DNA of 43,573 nt, taken from Myxococcales bacterium (GTDB lineage: Bacteria; Myxococcota_A; Polyangia; Haliangiales; SHYZ01). Of the stretch, positions 18,130 through 27,305 are shown one piece after another. A program made the position numbers and the translations under genes. The stretch lies in assembly GCA_009692535.1 (NCBI GenBank), contig SHYZ01000006.1:1-43573 (forward strand), read 5' to 3'. Within the stretch, counting starts at the first letter, position 1. Each line of letters opens with the position of its first letter. The notes under the pieces are model-generated. The model saw only the letters and a program-made list of their open reading frames with translations, ran no database searches and was not told the DNA's origin.

Positions 18130-18552
18130 ATGCAACGAAGACCGATGGCGGCGGCAACCCGAATCGCCCTCTTCGACCGCCGCATCGAGGTCCGGCTCGG
18201 GACCGCCGCGCTCGAACTGCTCTTCGACGGCGCCGACCTGCTCTCCGAAGGCGAGCGCCGCGATGAGTGTTATTTCGGGTCGACGATGATTACGCTCGAC
18301 CTCGCGCGCGCGAGTGAGCAACTCGCCGAAGTGTGTGACGCAGTCACCGCGCAGGACGTCGCCGCGATCCTCCTGCGCGACGCACGCGCACGCGAGCGCG
18401 CCGAACAGCTGGCGCTCGCGGACGCCGAGGTGCGCGCGGGGGCACCGGTCGCCAAGGTCGCACTCGAGGTGCGCGTGCGCGCAGCGGGCACGCGCGTGCT
18501 GATCGATGTGGACCTCGAGGGCAAGCTCGTACGCACGGCGGTCGCACAGTGA
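18130..18552 (+). CDS. Hypothetical protein paired with a MerR-TPR regulator
   Basis: I do not recognise this 140-aa family. It has alternating strand-like segments at each end (TRIALFDRRIEVRLGTAALELLFDG and VAKVALEVRVRAAGTRVLIDVDLEGKLV) and an Ala/Glu/Arg-rich helix in the middle, where codons are strongly G/C-ending. There is no signal peptide or membrane segment, so it is probably cytoplasmic. ATG 18130 is chosen because the promoter -10 ends 7 nt before it; ATG 18145 is the alternative. Its TGA overlaps the start of the MerR-TPR gene (TGATG), so the two are translationally coupled and the protein may modulate that regulator or be its partner. Confidence 0.6.
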   Translation: MQRRPMAAATRIALFDRRIEVRLGTAALELLFDGADLLSEGERRDECYFGSTMITLDLARASEQLAEVCDAVTAQDVAAILLRDARARERAEQLALADAEVRAGAPVAKVALEVRVRAAGTRVLIDVDLEGKLVRTAVAQ

Positions 18553-19439
18553 TGGACTACGCCGTTCGCGACGTCGCGCGCATCGTCGCGCTGCCCGAGG
18601 CGAAGCTCCGCTACTGGGCACAGACCGGGTTCGTCGGCCCGAGCGTGCGGCGCGGTGGGCGCGGGTTCTACACGTTTCGTGATCTCATCGCCGTGAAGGT
18701 CGCAAAGGAGCTCGCCGACAGCGGGCTCCCGCTCCAGCTGGTGCGCCGACAGCTCGACGCGCTCCGCCTTGCGCTTCCCGAGGTGTCGCATCCGCTCGCC
18801 GAGCTCCGCATCTGCTCCGACGGCAATCGGCTCGTCGTACTCGACGCGAGTGAGCGCGCGTTCGAGCCCGCATCAGGGCAGCTCGTGATGTCGTTCGCGG
18901 TCAAGGCGCTCGCCGACCACGCAGCGGAGGTCGTGCCGATCGACGGGTCGCCGCACGCGCAGCCGCAACCACACGCGCAGCCGCAACCACACGCGCAGCC
19001 GCAACCACGCGCGCAGCCGCAACCACACGCGCAGCAGCAACCACGCCGCAGCTCTCGCCCGCGCCCCGAGCACGCGCGCTCAGCACTCGCGCCGTTTCAA
19101 GCGGCCCTCCGCGCCGAGACCGACGGCGACCTCGCACTCGCCGAGCGACTGCTGCGCGATGCACTCGGGCGCGACGAGCGCTTCGCCGCCGCGTGGACCA
19201 ACCTCGGGCGCCTGCTCGATCAGCGCGGCCGGAAGGACGAAGCCCGCGCCGCATGGGAGCGCGCACGGGCGCTCGACCCCGAGCAGCCCGAAGCTCGCTA
19301 CAACCTCGGCAACCTCCACCTCGATGCTGGCGAGCTCGACCTCGCCGCGGGCGAGTACCGGCGCGCGCTCGTGCTCCGCCCCGACTTCGCCGACGCTGCG
19401 CATAACCTCGGTCTGGCCGAGACGCCGCGCGACGCGTGA
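18552..19439 (+). CDS. MerR-family DNA-binding protein with C-terminal TPRs
   Basis: About 295 residues. Residues 1-70 form a winged-helix MerR domain (YAVRDVARIVALPEAKLRYWAQTGFV and GRGFYTFRDLIAVKVAKELADSGLPLQLV). About 70-130 is a strand-rich linker, 133-165 is a low-complexity Pro/His/Ala/Gln repeat, and 175 to the end has TPR helices (AERLLRDALGRDERFAAAWTNLGRLLDQ, ARYNLGNLHLDAGELDLAAGEYRRALVLRPDFADAAHNLG). The metal- or drug-sensing C-terminus of classic MerR proteins is replaced by TPRs, implying regulation by protein contact. This MerR-TPR architecture is, in my recollection, common in Myxococcota. GTG 18549 is an alternative start giving a 4-bp overlap. Confidence 0.8.
   Translation: MDYAVRDVARIVALPEAKLRYWAQTGFVGPSVRRGGRGFYTFRDLIAVKVAKELADSGLPLQLVRRQLDALRLALPEVSHPLAELRICSDGNRLVVLDASERAFEPASGQLVMSFAVKALADHAAEVVPIDGSPHAQPQPHAQPQPHAQPQPRAQPQPHAQQQPRRSSRPRPEHARSALAPFQAALRAETDGDLALAERLLRDALGRDERFAAAWTNLGRLLDQRGRKDEARAAWERARALDPEQPEARYNLGNLHLDAGELDLAAGEYRRALVLRPDFADAAHNLGLAETPRDA
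18951..19040 (+). repeat. Five 18-bp in-frame repeats inside the MerR-TPR gene
   Basis: Units of the type CCACACGCGCAGCCGCAA repeat five times and encode PHAQPQ, PHAQPQ, PHAQPQ, PRAQPQ and PHAQQQ. The unit length is a multiple of three, so copy-number change would lengthen the linker between the MerR and TPR domains without a frameshift. Confidence 0.85.
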
Positions 19440-19445
19440 CCCAGG

Positions 19446-22400
19446 TCAGACCGCCGTGCGCGCCTCAGCACGCGCGGTCCGTCGCTCACGCCGTCCGCGC
19501 ACGGTGAAGCGGTCGATCCAGACGTAGACCACCGGCACGACGATCAGCGTGAGACCGGTCGACGTGATCACGCCACCGATCACCGCGATCGACATCGGCG
19601 AGCGAAACTCGGAGCCCTCCCCTTGGCTGATCGCGGTCGGCAGCATGCCGAGCACCATCGCCGCCGACGTCATGAGGATCGGGCGCAGCCGCGTCGCGCC
19701 CGCCGCAAGCAGCGCATCGATCACGCCTGCGCCGTCACCGCGGAGCTGGTTCGCTCGATCGACCAGGAGGATCGCGTTCTTCGTCACCAGCCCCATGAGC
19801 AGGATGATGCCGATCATCGCCGGCATACCGATCGCGCCGCCCGTGAGAAAGAGCGCGGCGAGCGCGCCAACGATCGCCAGCGGCAACGAGAGCATGATCG
19901 TGAGCGGGTGCAGGAACGACTCAAACTGCGACGCGAGCACGAAGTAGATGAAGACAATCGACAGCGCGAGCGCGAGCCCGAGGTTGGCGAAGGTCTCGCG
20001 CATCCGCTCGGCCTCGCCGCCGAACGTGAACGTGTAGCCCGCGGGCCGGGGCACCGCTTTGAGCCGAGCCTGAATGTCAGTGACCACGTCGCCGAGTGAT
20101 CGGCCGACGATGTTTGCGGTGATCGTGATCTGCCGCTCGCGATTGAGTCGCTCGATCGTCGCGGTCGTGGAGCCCTCCCCAACCTGCGTCACGTCGCGAA
20201 GGTAGGCGGTTCGCCCCATGCGAGACGGCACGGGGAGCGCGCCGAGCGCGTCGGCGGGGAGCCGGTTGCCGCCACCGAGCCGCACCCGCACGTCGATGTC
20301 CTCGCCCTCGTCGTGGAACTTGGCCACCCGCTCGCCTTCGATCGCGAGCCGTAGCGTGCCCGCGACCGACAACCAGCTCACCCCGAGATCGGCCGCCGCG
20401 ACGCGATCGATCGACAGGTGGCGCTGGCTCTGCCCCGGGCGCCACGTCGAGGACGGATCCCTCACGCCCTGCGTGCCCCGCACCACCTCGAGCGCGCGCT
20501 CCGCGACCCGACCGAGCTCGGCATAGTCCGCGCCACGAACCGAGATCGTGATCGGCGCCTCCTCGACGCTGGAAGCGCCCGCAATACCTGCCTCGCGCAT
20601 CTTGAAGGTCAACCCCGGGATGGCCGCGAGCTTCGGCCTAAGCGTCTCTTGGATTTGCGCCACCGAGCGATCCCGCGCGGTTTTCGGCGTGGTCTTCACG
20701 CGCAGGGCCGAAGAGTTCGCCTCCTCGTCGTCGCCGACGACCGCAACGAGCTCGATCACGTCGGGGTCGGCGCGGAGGATCGCCTCGACCTGCGCCGTCA
20801 CGCGGTCGGTCTCGGCGAGGGACGCGCCGGCGGCGAGCTCGAGCCCCACCGAGAATTCCCCGCGGTCGCCGCGCGACTGGAATTCCTTCCCCATGAGCGA
20901 CGGCAAAAACATGCTGCCCGCGAAGATGAGCAGTGCGCCGGCACCGACGGTCTTCCGGTGCGAGAGCGCCCACGCGAGGAGGCCTCGGTAGCCGACGTCG
21001 AGCGAGTCGTAGGCGCGCACGATGGCGCCGACGATCGGCCGGCGGAGCTGCGCCTCCTTGTGGCCCGGCGGGAGCTGCCTGGCAACGCGCGCCGAGAGCA
21101 TCGGATCGAGCGTGAACGAGACGAGCAGCGACATGAGCACCGCGGCCGCGACCGTAATGCCGAACTCGCGGAAGAACTGCCCGACGAGCCCGCCGGTGAA
21201 CGCGACCGGCCCGAAGACCGCGACGATCGTGAACGTCGTGGCCATGACCGCGAGGGCGATCTCGGCGGTGCCCAGGCGAGCGGCGGTCACGCGATCCTCG
21301 CCGAGCTCCATGCGGCGGTAGATGTTCTCGCGCACCACGACCGAGTCGTCGATGAGCAGACCGATCGACAGCGACAGCCCGGTCATCGTCATCATGTTCA
21401 GGCTGAAACCGAACAGCCACATAACGAAGAAGGTGGCGATGATCGATGTCGGCAGCGCGAGCGCGGAGATCAGCGTCGAGCGCCAGTCGAGCAGGAAGAC
21501 GAAGATCACCAGCACCGCGAACAGGCCGCCCCAGAGGAGCGCCGCGCGCAGCTCGACGAGGTTGATGCGCACGAAGAGCGAGGAGTCGATGACCTTCTTC
21601 ACCTCAACGCCGCCGCCGAGGCGCGCACGCAGCCCGACGAGCGCGGCCTCCACGCGGTCCACGACGGCGACGGTGTTCTCGCCGCCGCGCTTCTGCACGT
21701 CGACGGTGATGGCCGACACGCCGTTTACGCGGGTGAGCGTCCGAACCTCGCGCACGCCGTCGACGATGCGCGCGACGTCCTTCACGCGGAGCTGCGTGCC
21801 GTCGGGGCGCGCGGCAAGCACCACCTCGCCGACCTCGTCGGGACGGGCAAAGCGTGCGACCGCCTTGAGGCTGATCTCACGCGCGCCATCCTGGAGCCGC
21901 CCGGCCGGGAGGTCGTGGCTCTCGTCGCCGATCGCCTGCGCCACCCGCGCGAGCGGCAGCCCGAGTTGCTCGAGTCGCGCCAGATCGACGTCGACCTGGA
22001 TCTCGCGCACCTCGCCGCCATGCACGATCACGCTGCCGACGCCGTCCACCTGCTCGAGCGCGGGGCGCAGCACGTCGTCCACGAGTCGCCTGGTCGCGCG
22101 TGCCCCCTTGGGGCTCGAGACGGCGTAGGTCACCACCGGGATCGCCGAGGGATCGAAGCGCTGAATCGTCGGGTCGAGCGTCTCTGGCGGGAGCGTGCCG
22201 CGGATCACCGCGATGCGATCGCGCACGTCGCTCGACGCCTGGCGGACATCCGCCTCGAGATCGAACTTCACGATCAGCACTGCGGCGCCGCTGCGCGAGT
22301 AGCTCCGCACCTCTTCGACGCCGTTGATCGACGAGACCGCCTCTTCGAGCGGACGCGTAACCTGCCGCTCGACCTCCTCGGGATCGGCGCCGGGATACGG

Positions 22401-22547
22401 CACCGTCACCGCCACGATCGGAAAGGAGATGTCGGGGAAGAGGTCGACCCCGAGGCGCGAGAGGCCAAGTCCACCGAGCACGAGGACGGCGAGCGTCGCC
22501 ATCGTCGTGAAGACCGGGCGATCGATCGAGACGCTGGAGAGCTTCAC
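19446..22547 (-). CDS. RND efflux pump inner-membrane permease (HAE-1/AcrB-MdtB type)
   Basis: A 1033-aa protein with the RND layout: TM1 ([26 protein letters not shown]), a large periplasmic loop, TM2-6, a second large loop, TM8-12. The proton-relay Asp pair is in [24 protein letters not shown] (TM4). The second-half TM signature is [28 protein letters not shown]. It works as a homotrimer with the adaptor and TolC-like channel encoded next to it, exporting lipophilic compounds. The substrate range cannot be read from sequence. The start ATG at 22547 overlaps the adaptor stop by 4 bp. Confidence 0.95.
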   Translation of the reverse strand: MKLSSVSIDRPVFTTMATLAVLVLGGLGLSRLGVDLFPDISFPIVAVTVPYPGADPEEVERQVTRPLEEAVSSINGVEEVRSYSRSGAAVLIVKFDLEADVRQASSDVRDRIAVIRGTLPPETLDPTIQRFDPSAIPVVTYAVSSPKGARATRRLVDDVLRPALEQVDGVGSVIVHGGEVREIQVDVDLARLEQLGLPLARVAQAIGDESHDLPAGRLQDGAREISLKAVARFARPDEVGEVVLAARPDGTQLRVKDVARIVDGVREVRTLTRVNGVSAITVDVQKRGGENTVAVVDRVEAALVGLRARLGGGVEVKKVIDSSLFVRINLVELRAALLWGGLFAVLVIFVFLLDWRSTLISALALPTSIIATFFVMWLFGFSLNMMTMTGLSLSIGLLIDDSVVVRENIYRRMELGEDRVTAARLGTAEIALAVMATTFTIVAVFGPVAFTGGLVGQFFREFGITVAAAVLMSLLVSFTLDPMLSARVARQLPPGHKEAQLRRPIVGAIVRAYDSLDVGYRGLLAWALSHRKTVGAGALLIFAGSMFLPSLMGKEFQSRGDRGEFSVGLELAAGASLAETDRVTAQVEAILRADPDVIELVAVVGDDEEANSSALRVKTTPKTARDRSVAQIQETLRPKLAAIPGLTFKMREAGIAGASSVEEAPITISVRGADYAELGRVAERALEVVRGTQGVRDPSSTWRPGQSQRHLSIDRVAAADLGVSWLSVAGTLRLAIEGERVAKFHDEGEDIDVRVRLGGGNRLPADALGALPVPSRMGRTAYLRDVTQVGEGSTTATIERLNRERQITITANIVGRSLGDVVTDIQARLKAVPRPAGYTFTFGGEAERMRETFANLGLALALSIVFIYFVLASQFESFLHPLTIMLSLPLAIVGALAALFLTGGAIGMPAMIGIILLMGLVTKNAILLVDRANQLRGDGAGVIDALLAAGATRLRPILMTSAAMVLGMLPTAISQGEGSEFRSPMSIAVIGGVITSTGLTLIVVPVVYVWIDRFTVRGRRERRTARAEARTAV

Positions 22548-23698
22548 TCCGGCCTCACGGGCGCCAGGTCGACCGCCGCGCCATCGGCGAGGCCGATCTG
22601 ACCCGAGACGAGCACCTTCGCGCGCTCGTCGAGCCCGGAGAGCACCGGCACGTGGTCGCCGTCGCGAACGCCGAGTACGGGCCGCACGCGCACGGCCTTG
22701 CCGCCTTGGAAGACGAACAGCGCAGGGCCTTCGTCGTCGCGGACGAGCGCCGTCGCGGGGACGACGAGCGCGCCGATGACGCGCCCGACCTCGACCGAGA
22801 CCCGCGCGAACATGTTCGAGAGCAGCGCGCCCCCCGCAGGATCGACGACGACCTTCACAGTCGCACGGCGCGTGACTGCGTCGAGGCTGGTCCCGCGTGT
22901 CGCGACGTGGCCGGGAAAGGATCGGCCCGGCAGATCGCTCACCGTCACGATCGCCGGCTGGTCGAGCGAGAGCCGCACGAGCTCCTCCGCCGGCACAGCG
23001 CCCTCGACCTCGAGCACGGAGGCGTCCTGGACCTGGAAGAGCGGCTGGCCCGGCGCGACGCGCGCACCGAGCCCGACGTGGCGGCGCGTGATGACCCCCG
23101 CAATCGGTGCCTCGATCCGGCTGCCGGCGAGCGCCTCAGTGGCAAGTCCCGTCGCTGCGCGCGCGACGCGGAGCTGGGCCTCGGCAGCCCGCACCGCCGC
23201 CTCAGCCTGTGCGAGGCCGGTCTCCGCCTGCTCGAGCTCGGCGGCGTTCACCATGCTCTGCTCGCGCAGTGAGCGCACGCGCACCCGGTGACGTGACGCC
23301 GCGTCACGTACGACTTTCGTTTGCTCGATCGCCGCTGCGGCCACGTCGATGTGGGCGCGCGCCTGCCCTGCGGCGAGCTCGAGTTCGCGGTGCTCGACGA
23401 CCGCGAGCAACTCCCCTTTGCGGACGACGCTGCCGACATCGACCAGCACCCGCTCGAGCCGGCCGGGGACGCGTGCGGAAACATCAACCTCGTTGCGCGG
23501 CCGCACGGTGCCGGTGAAGACGACGCGCTCCACGACATCACGCCGCGTCGGCAAGGCGACCTCGACCACGGGCCGCTGCACCGCCGCCGGCCGTGCGACC
23601 GCCACCCGCGCGCGCCGCGCTGCGACGATACGAACGGCGAAGAGTGATACGCCCGCCGCGCCGAGGAGGATGAGAACGACGACTACGAGCTTCTTCAT
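22544..23698 (-). CDS. RND periplasmic adaptor (membrane fusion protein, HlyD/AcrA family)
   Basis: A 384-aa protein: an N-terminal membrane anchor (LVVVVLILLGAAGVSLFAV), a first lipoyl half-motif (EVDVSARVPGRLERVLVDVGSVVRKGELLAVVE), an alpha-helical hairpin of about 100 residues rich in Ala/Glu/Gln, a second lipoyl half (IEAPIAGVITRRHVGLGARVAPGQPLFQV), then beta-barrel and membrane-proximal domains ending in VLVSGQIGLADGAAV. There is no lipobox Cys, so it is held by the anchor. It joins the permease at 19446-22547 to the TolC-like channel. It overlaps both neighbours by 4 bp. Confidence 0.93.
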   Translation of the reverse strand: MKKLVVVVLILLGAAGVSLFAVRIVAARRARVAVARPAAVQRPVVEVALPTRRDVVERVVFTGTVRPRNEVDVSARVPGRLERVLVDVGSVVRKGELLAVVEHRELELAAGQARAHIDVAAAAIEQTKVVRDAASRHRVRVRSLREQSMVNAAELEQAETGLAQAEAAVRAAEAQLRVARAATGLATEALAGSRIEAPIAGVITRRHVGLGARVAPGQPLFQVQDASVLEVEGAVPAEELVRLSLDQPAIVTVSDLPGRSFPGHVATRGTSLDAVTRRATVKVVVDPAGGALLSNMFARVSVEVGRVIGALVVPATALVRDDEGPALFVFQGGKAVRVRPVLGVRDGDHVPVLSGLDERAKVLVSGQIGLADGAAVDLAPVRPE

Positions 23699-25062
23699 AG
23701 TGCATCACCTGCGTGAGCGGCCGCCGAGCCGCTGTTCCCCACGTGCTGCCCCATCGCACGCGCAAGCGCCGCGCGCGCCACCAACTCTTCATAGAGCGCC
23801 GCGAGAGCTTGCGCGCGCGCCTGCGTGAGCAGCGCCTCCGCGTCGACGACATCAAAGGTGGTCCCGGCACCGGCTTCGTGCCGTCCGCGCGCGACTCGGT
23901 AGTGTTCCTCGGCCTCCGCGCGCGCTGCGGCCGCGACGGTGCGCGTCTCTGCCGCAGCGACGACACCGGTGTGCGCGACCCGCACCTCAAGCCTGACGGC
24001 TTGCTCCAGCCGCGCGAGGCCGGCTTGCGCGAGCCCCACGCGCGCCTTCGCCTCACGCACCGCGTGGCGAACCGCGCCCCAGTCCCAGACCTCCCAGCTC
24101 GCGCTGAGGCCGGCAAAGTACGCCTGCTCCTCTGCGAAGGCCGAGCCGCCGCTCAGCTGCAGCGTCCCGACGAGTGCGACCTGGGGCACGAGGCGCGAGC
24201 GCGCAGCGTCGGCGCCAGCCCGTGCCTGCCCGATGCGCGCAGCCACCTCGACCAACTCGGCGCGCTGCCGCAGCGCTGCGACCTCAGCGTCGGCAAGCGA
24301 TGGCGGCGGCATCGACGCGCTCGCCGCTGCGGGAACGAAGACCGGCTCTAGCGCGGCGCCCGGCTCAAGTCCGACGAGGAAGGCGAGCTGCGCCGCCGCG
24401 AGCTCGACGCCACCGCGCGCCTGCGCCAGCCGTTGTCGCGCCGATGAGAGCGCGACCGCGACCCGCAGCGAATCTCCGTGCCCGGCGAGCCCCTGGGCCT
24501 CGAGCGCGCGCATGCGCTCCACATGACCCGTGAGCTGCTCGACCGACGCGACCGCGACCGCTGCGAGTTCGGCGGCCTCGAGGCGGCGGTAGAACGCCTC
24601 CGTCACCTGGTAGACGAGGCCCTGCCGCGCGGCCTCGCGGTGTGCACGCGCGACGTCGACACCAAGGTCGGCGATCCGATACACCTCGTAGAGTCCCCAG
24701 AGTCCGGTGACCGGCTGCGCGACAGTGAGCGTCGCCGAGGTCGTGATCGAATCGCGAATCGTGAGCAGCGGCCCCGGCATCAGCGCGCCGGGCGGCGAGA
24801 GATCGGCGGTCAGCGCTTCCGACCATCGCGTGACCGTCCCGTCGACCCGAACACGCGGACCAAACCCCGCCCTCGCCCCGGCACGCGCCGCGCCCGCCAC
24901 CGCAAGCTCGCCCTCGGCAGCGACGACGTCGTGCCCCTGCACGAGCGCGAGCGCGAGGCACTCGTCGAGCGTCACGCCGCGCGCAGGGTCGGCGTGAACC
25001 TGCGCTCGCGGCAGTGCCAGCGCGACGAGCGCGACGAGTCCCGCGCGAACGCCCGCGCTCAT
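23695..25062 (-). CDS. TolC-family outer membrane efflux channel
   Basis: A 455-aa protein from ATG 25062. The signal peptide ends near VHADPARG, and GVTLDECLALALVQGHDVVAAEGE is the canonical first helix of the outer membrane efflux protein domain. Two tandem repeats follow, each with long coiled helices (for example LYEVYRIADLGVDVARAHREAARQGLVYQVTEAFY and ARVGLAQAGLARLEQAVRLEVRVAHTGV), plus the GAGTTFDVVDAEALLTQARAQAL motif near the end. The frame is open to 25311, but that extension overlaps tetR and lacks a signal. ATG 25062 shares ATGA with the tetR stop, giving a tightly coupled operon. Confidence 0.9.
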   Translation of the reverse strand: MSAGVRAGLVALVALALPRAQVHADPARGVTLDECLALALVQGHDVVAAEGELAVAGAARAGARAGFGPRVRVDGTVTRWSEALTADLSPPGALMPGPLLTIRDSITTSATLTVAQPVTGLWGLYEVYRIADLGVDVARAHREAARQGLVYQVTEAFYRRLEAAELAAVAVASVEQLTGHVERMRALEAQGLAGHGDSLRVAVALSSARQRLAQARGGVELAAAQLAFLVGLEPGAALEPVFVPAAASASMPPPSLADAEVAALRQRAELVEVAARIGQARAGADAARSRLVPQVALVGTLQLSGGSAFAEEQAYFAGLSASWEVWDWGAVRHAVREAKARVGLAQAGLARLEQAVRLEVRVAHTGVVAAAETRTVAAAARAEAEEHYRVARGRHEAGAGTTFDVVDAEALLTQARAQALAALYEELVARAALARAMGQHVGNSGSAAAHAGDAL

Positions 25063-25694
25063 CGACGCCCCGAGCGCGACCCGACGGCGCCATGCAGGAA
25101 CAGTTCGGCCACTTTCGGTCCGAGCTCGGCGAGCGCGGCCAGCGACGAGTCCCCGCGCAGCGCGCGCAGGTGGAACGCGTGGCCAGTGCCCCACAGGAAC
25201 CACGCGAGGTCCTCGGCCGCGTGCGGCGAGACGCGCGCCCCCTTTGCCCCCCGCGCGTCCTCGAGCCACGCCGCCATGCGCGCCATGAACTCGCCGAAGC
25301 CCGTGTCCCACTTTCGTGCCGCGCGCGCCGGCAGCGAGTCGCGCCCGGTCTGCAGCGCGACGAATACCTGCATGATCGCCCGGTGGCGCAGAGTCAGGTC
25401 CTGCAGACGCGCCAGCAACGTCGTCACGCGGGCGGCGAAGTCTGCCTGCGGCGGCGAGCCGGTCTCAAAGCTCGCCATGAACGCGGCATGCGTGCGGTCG
25501 AGCAGCGCCTCGACGAGCCGCTCCTTGCTGCGAAAGTAGGCGTAGAGCGTCGGCGTGCTGCAGCGCGCCTCACGTGAGATCGCCGCCATCGTCGCGCCCC
25601 GGTAACCGACCCGCGCGAAGACCTCTGCCGAGGCGTCGACGATCGCCGCGCGCGTGCTCGCGGTCTGCTCCCGGGTCTGTCGTGGTCGGCCCAT
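25059..25694 (-). CDS. TetR/AcrR-family repressor of the efflux operon
   Basis: A 211-aa protein. The N-terminal helix-turn-helix spans about 12-60 (ARVGYRGATMAAISREARCSTPTLYAYFRSKERLVEALLDRT), with a variable all-helical ligand/dimer domain after it. It is the first gene of the four-gene unit tetR-tolC-adaptor-permease. This arrangement usually means autorepression relieved by a pump substrate. A good sigma70-type promoter lies 25 nt upstream. Confidence 0.93.
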   Translation of the reverse strand: MGRPRQTREQTASTRAAIVDASAEVFARVGYRGATMAAISREARCSTPTLYAYFRSKERLVEALLDRTHAAFMASFETGSPPQADFAARVTTLLARLQDLTLRHRAIMQVFVALQTGRDSLPARAARKWDTGFGEFMARMAAWLEDARGAKGARVSPHAAEDLAWFLWGTGHAFHLRALRGDSSLAALAELGPKVAELFLHGAVGSRSGRR

Positions 25695-25718
25695 AACGGT
25701 CTTTGTTTGCTTGCACAG

Positions 25719-25747
25719 TCAATAAAACCAATCCTGAACGCCGTCAA
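25719..25747 (-). promoter_or_regulatory. sigma70-type promoter of the tetR-tolC-MFP-RND operon
   Basis: On the minus strand, TTGACG (25747-25742), a 17-nt spacer and TATTGA (25724-25719) precede ATG 25694 by 24 nt. The 25695-25735 region is AT-rich relative to the window. I could not define a convincing TetR palindrome in it. Confidence 0.6.
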
Positions 25748-25811
25748 CCCCCGACGCGCCGCGTGCACGGGTCGTGGCCCACACACGCCGGCAGACGCGC
25801 CGACCGTCAGC

Positions 25812-26459
25812 TCAGGTGATGATCTCTTCGGGGAGCGCGCCGGCGAGGAACAGCGCCTCGAGCCGATCAACAACCTTCATCATCGCTGCGGTCTCGACGG
25901 GCGTCTGCTGTAGTTGGATGCCCATCCCCGGCACGTCCTCATCCGCAGTGAGGACGGTGTGCCGCACGATCCCACGCAGGCTGATCGGCTGCGCGTGCTC
26001 GGGCACCGCGAGCGCGAGATGAAGCACCGTCTCTTCGGGGAGCGGAAAATCGGTCACGATGAACAGCCCGTCCTCGTTGATGTCCCGCGTCGAAGTCTGC
26101 TGCGGCCCGCTCACGCCGCCGAAGACCACGGGCAGCCGCAACGGGAGCCGCCGGCGCTCACGCCGGTTGATCAGCCCGCCACGAACGTAGCCGTTGATGA
26201 AGTTCACCTTCTCCTTCTCACCGACGATCAGCCGCACGCCGCAGCCGGCCGGATCCCCCCCCTCACGCTGCGCCCGACAGAGCGTCACGTTGCCGCGAAG
26301 GATCAGCCGTGGCCCACCGGGCGCGACAGTGAGATCGACGCGCACCTCGGTGCCCACCTTCGGTGGGTTGTCGGTCGGCACGAAGATTCCGCCGCCACGC
26401 GCGTCGAACACCCGGAGCCACTGAGAGCCGTCCGTGAGCGGCAGCATGAGGCGAACCAC
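25812..26459 (-). CDS. Tandem PilZ-domain protein
   Basis: A 215-aa protein from GTG 26459. The first PilZ-like domain runs to about residue 85 (DARGGGIFVPTDNPPKVGTEVRVDL...GCGVRLI); its Arg motif is not obvious, so it may not bind ligand. The second begins NRRERRRLPLRLPV (RxxxR) with TRDINEDGLFI as the (D/N)-x-S-x-x-G counterpart (Asn-Glu-Asp-Gly here), then LRGIVRHTV and GMGIQL. PilZ domains bind cyclic di-GMP and act as allosteric effectors in motility, polysaccharide and development. A promoter whose -10 ends 6 nt before this GTG fixes the start. The frame stays open for a further 600 codons upstream, antisense to uppS and cdsA, which is not coding. Confidence 0.8.
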   Translation of the reverse strand: MVRLMLPLTDGSQWLRVFDARGGGIFVPTDNPPKVGTEVRVDLTVAPGGPRLILRGNVTLCRAQREGGDPAGCGVRLIVGEKEKVNFINGYVRGGLINRRERRRLPLRLPVVFGGVSGPQQTSTRDINEDGLFIVTDFPLPEETVLHLALAVPEHAQPISLRGIVRHTVLTADEDVPGMGIQLQQTPVETAAMMKVVDRLEALFLAGALPEEIIT

Positions 26460-26465
26460 GCCGAC

Positions 26466-26494
26466 AGGGTAGCGAACGACCGCACGCGGGTAAA
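26466..26494 (-). promoter_or_regulatory. Promoter of the PilZ gene, leaderless
   Basis: TTTACC (26494-26489), a 17-nt spacer and TACCCT (26471-26466), which ends 6 nt before GTG 26459. No Shine-Dalgarno is present. Confidence 0.45.
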
Positions 26495-26534
26495 GCCGAG
26501 CACGCCCGCCGCAAGCTCGACGCGCGTTCCTTGC

Positions 26535-27302
26535 GTGCCCGCCGGTCGGCGTGGTACCGCGCCTCTGGTGCCTCCCGCCGCTTCGGGTCTGCCCCGACAC
26601 GTCGCCATCATCATGGACGGCAACGGCCGCTGGGCCGAGGCACGCGGACTGCCGCGCATCGAGGGGCATCGCCGCGGCTCCGAGAGCGTGCGCGATGTGG
26701 TCAGGGCCGCGCGCGAGCTGGGCCTGCAGGCGCTCACGATCTACGCCTTCTCGTCGCAGAATTGGGCTCGCCCCGTCGACGAGGTGACCGCGCTGATGCA
26801 GCTCCTGTGCGACTTCGTGCGCGATGAGCGCGACGAGATCATGCAGAACGGTATCCGGCTGCGCACGATCGGACAGATCGAGCGCCTCCCCGCGTTCGTG
26901 CAGGCGCCCCTCGCCGCGCTCGTGGCCGACTCCGCCGCGCACACCGGCATGACCCTCTGCCTCGCCCTCTCGTACGGCGGCCGTGAGGCGATCGTCGAAG
27001 CCGCCCGTAGCGCGCTCGCCGACGGTGTGGCCCCGGCCCAGCTCGACGAGGCGACGTTCTCCGCGCGCCTCCCCACGCGCGACCTCCCGCCGCTCGACCT
27101 GCTCATCCGCACCAGCGGCGAGCAGCGGCTCTCGAACTTTCTCCTCTGGGAGAGCGCGTACGCCGAGCTCTATTTCACCGACACGCTCTGGCCCGACTTC
27201 CGTCGCGCGCATCTTGGGGCCGCACTCGATGCCTACCGCGGTCGCGAGCGCCGTTTCGGCCTCACCTCCGCGCAGCTCTCCGACATCACCGAGGACAACT
27301 AA
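26535..27302 (+). CDS. uppS: Undecaprenyl diphosphate synthase (isoprenyl transferase)
   Basis: About 255 aa. Signatures are HVAIIMDGNGRWAEARGLPRIEGHRRG (catalytic Asp in MDGNGRW), TIYAFSSQNWARP, and LLIRTSGEQRLSNFLLWESAYAELYFTDTLWPDF. It makes C55 undecaprenyl diphosphate from FPP and eight IPP by cis-prenyl transfer, supplying the lipid carrier for peptidoglycan and O-antigen. The exact start is unsure: GTG 26535 gives 255 residues and GTG 26568 gives 244; neither has a strong Shine-Dalgarno. It is followed 3 nt later by cdsA, the classic uppS-cdsA order. Confidence 0.93.
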   Translation: MPAGRRGTAPLVPPAASGLPRHVAIIMDGNGRWAEARGLPRIEGHRRGSESVRDVVRAARELGLQALTIYAFSSQNWARPVDEVTALMQLLCDFVRDERDEIMQNGIRLRTIGQIERLPAFVQAPLAALVADSAAHTGMTLCLALSYGGREAIVEAARSALADGVAPAQLDEATFSARLPTRDLPPLDLLIRTSGEQRLSNFLLWESAYAELYFTDTLWPDFRRAHLGAALDAYRGRERRFGLTSAQLSDITEDN

Positions 27303-27305
27303 CTC

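Noticed and set aside
20418-22601. A 727-codon plus-strand ORF over the RND permease
   Set aside because: It is a His/Arg/Asp-rich shadow of the permease frame, without any recognisable domain.
25695-25745. A TetR operator palindrome
   Set aside because: Candidate half-sites around TTGACTGTGCAAGCAA match each other too poorly to claim.
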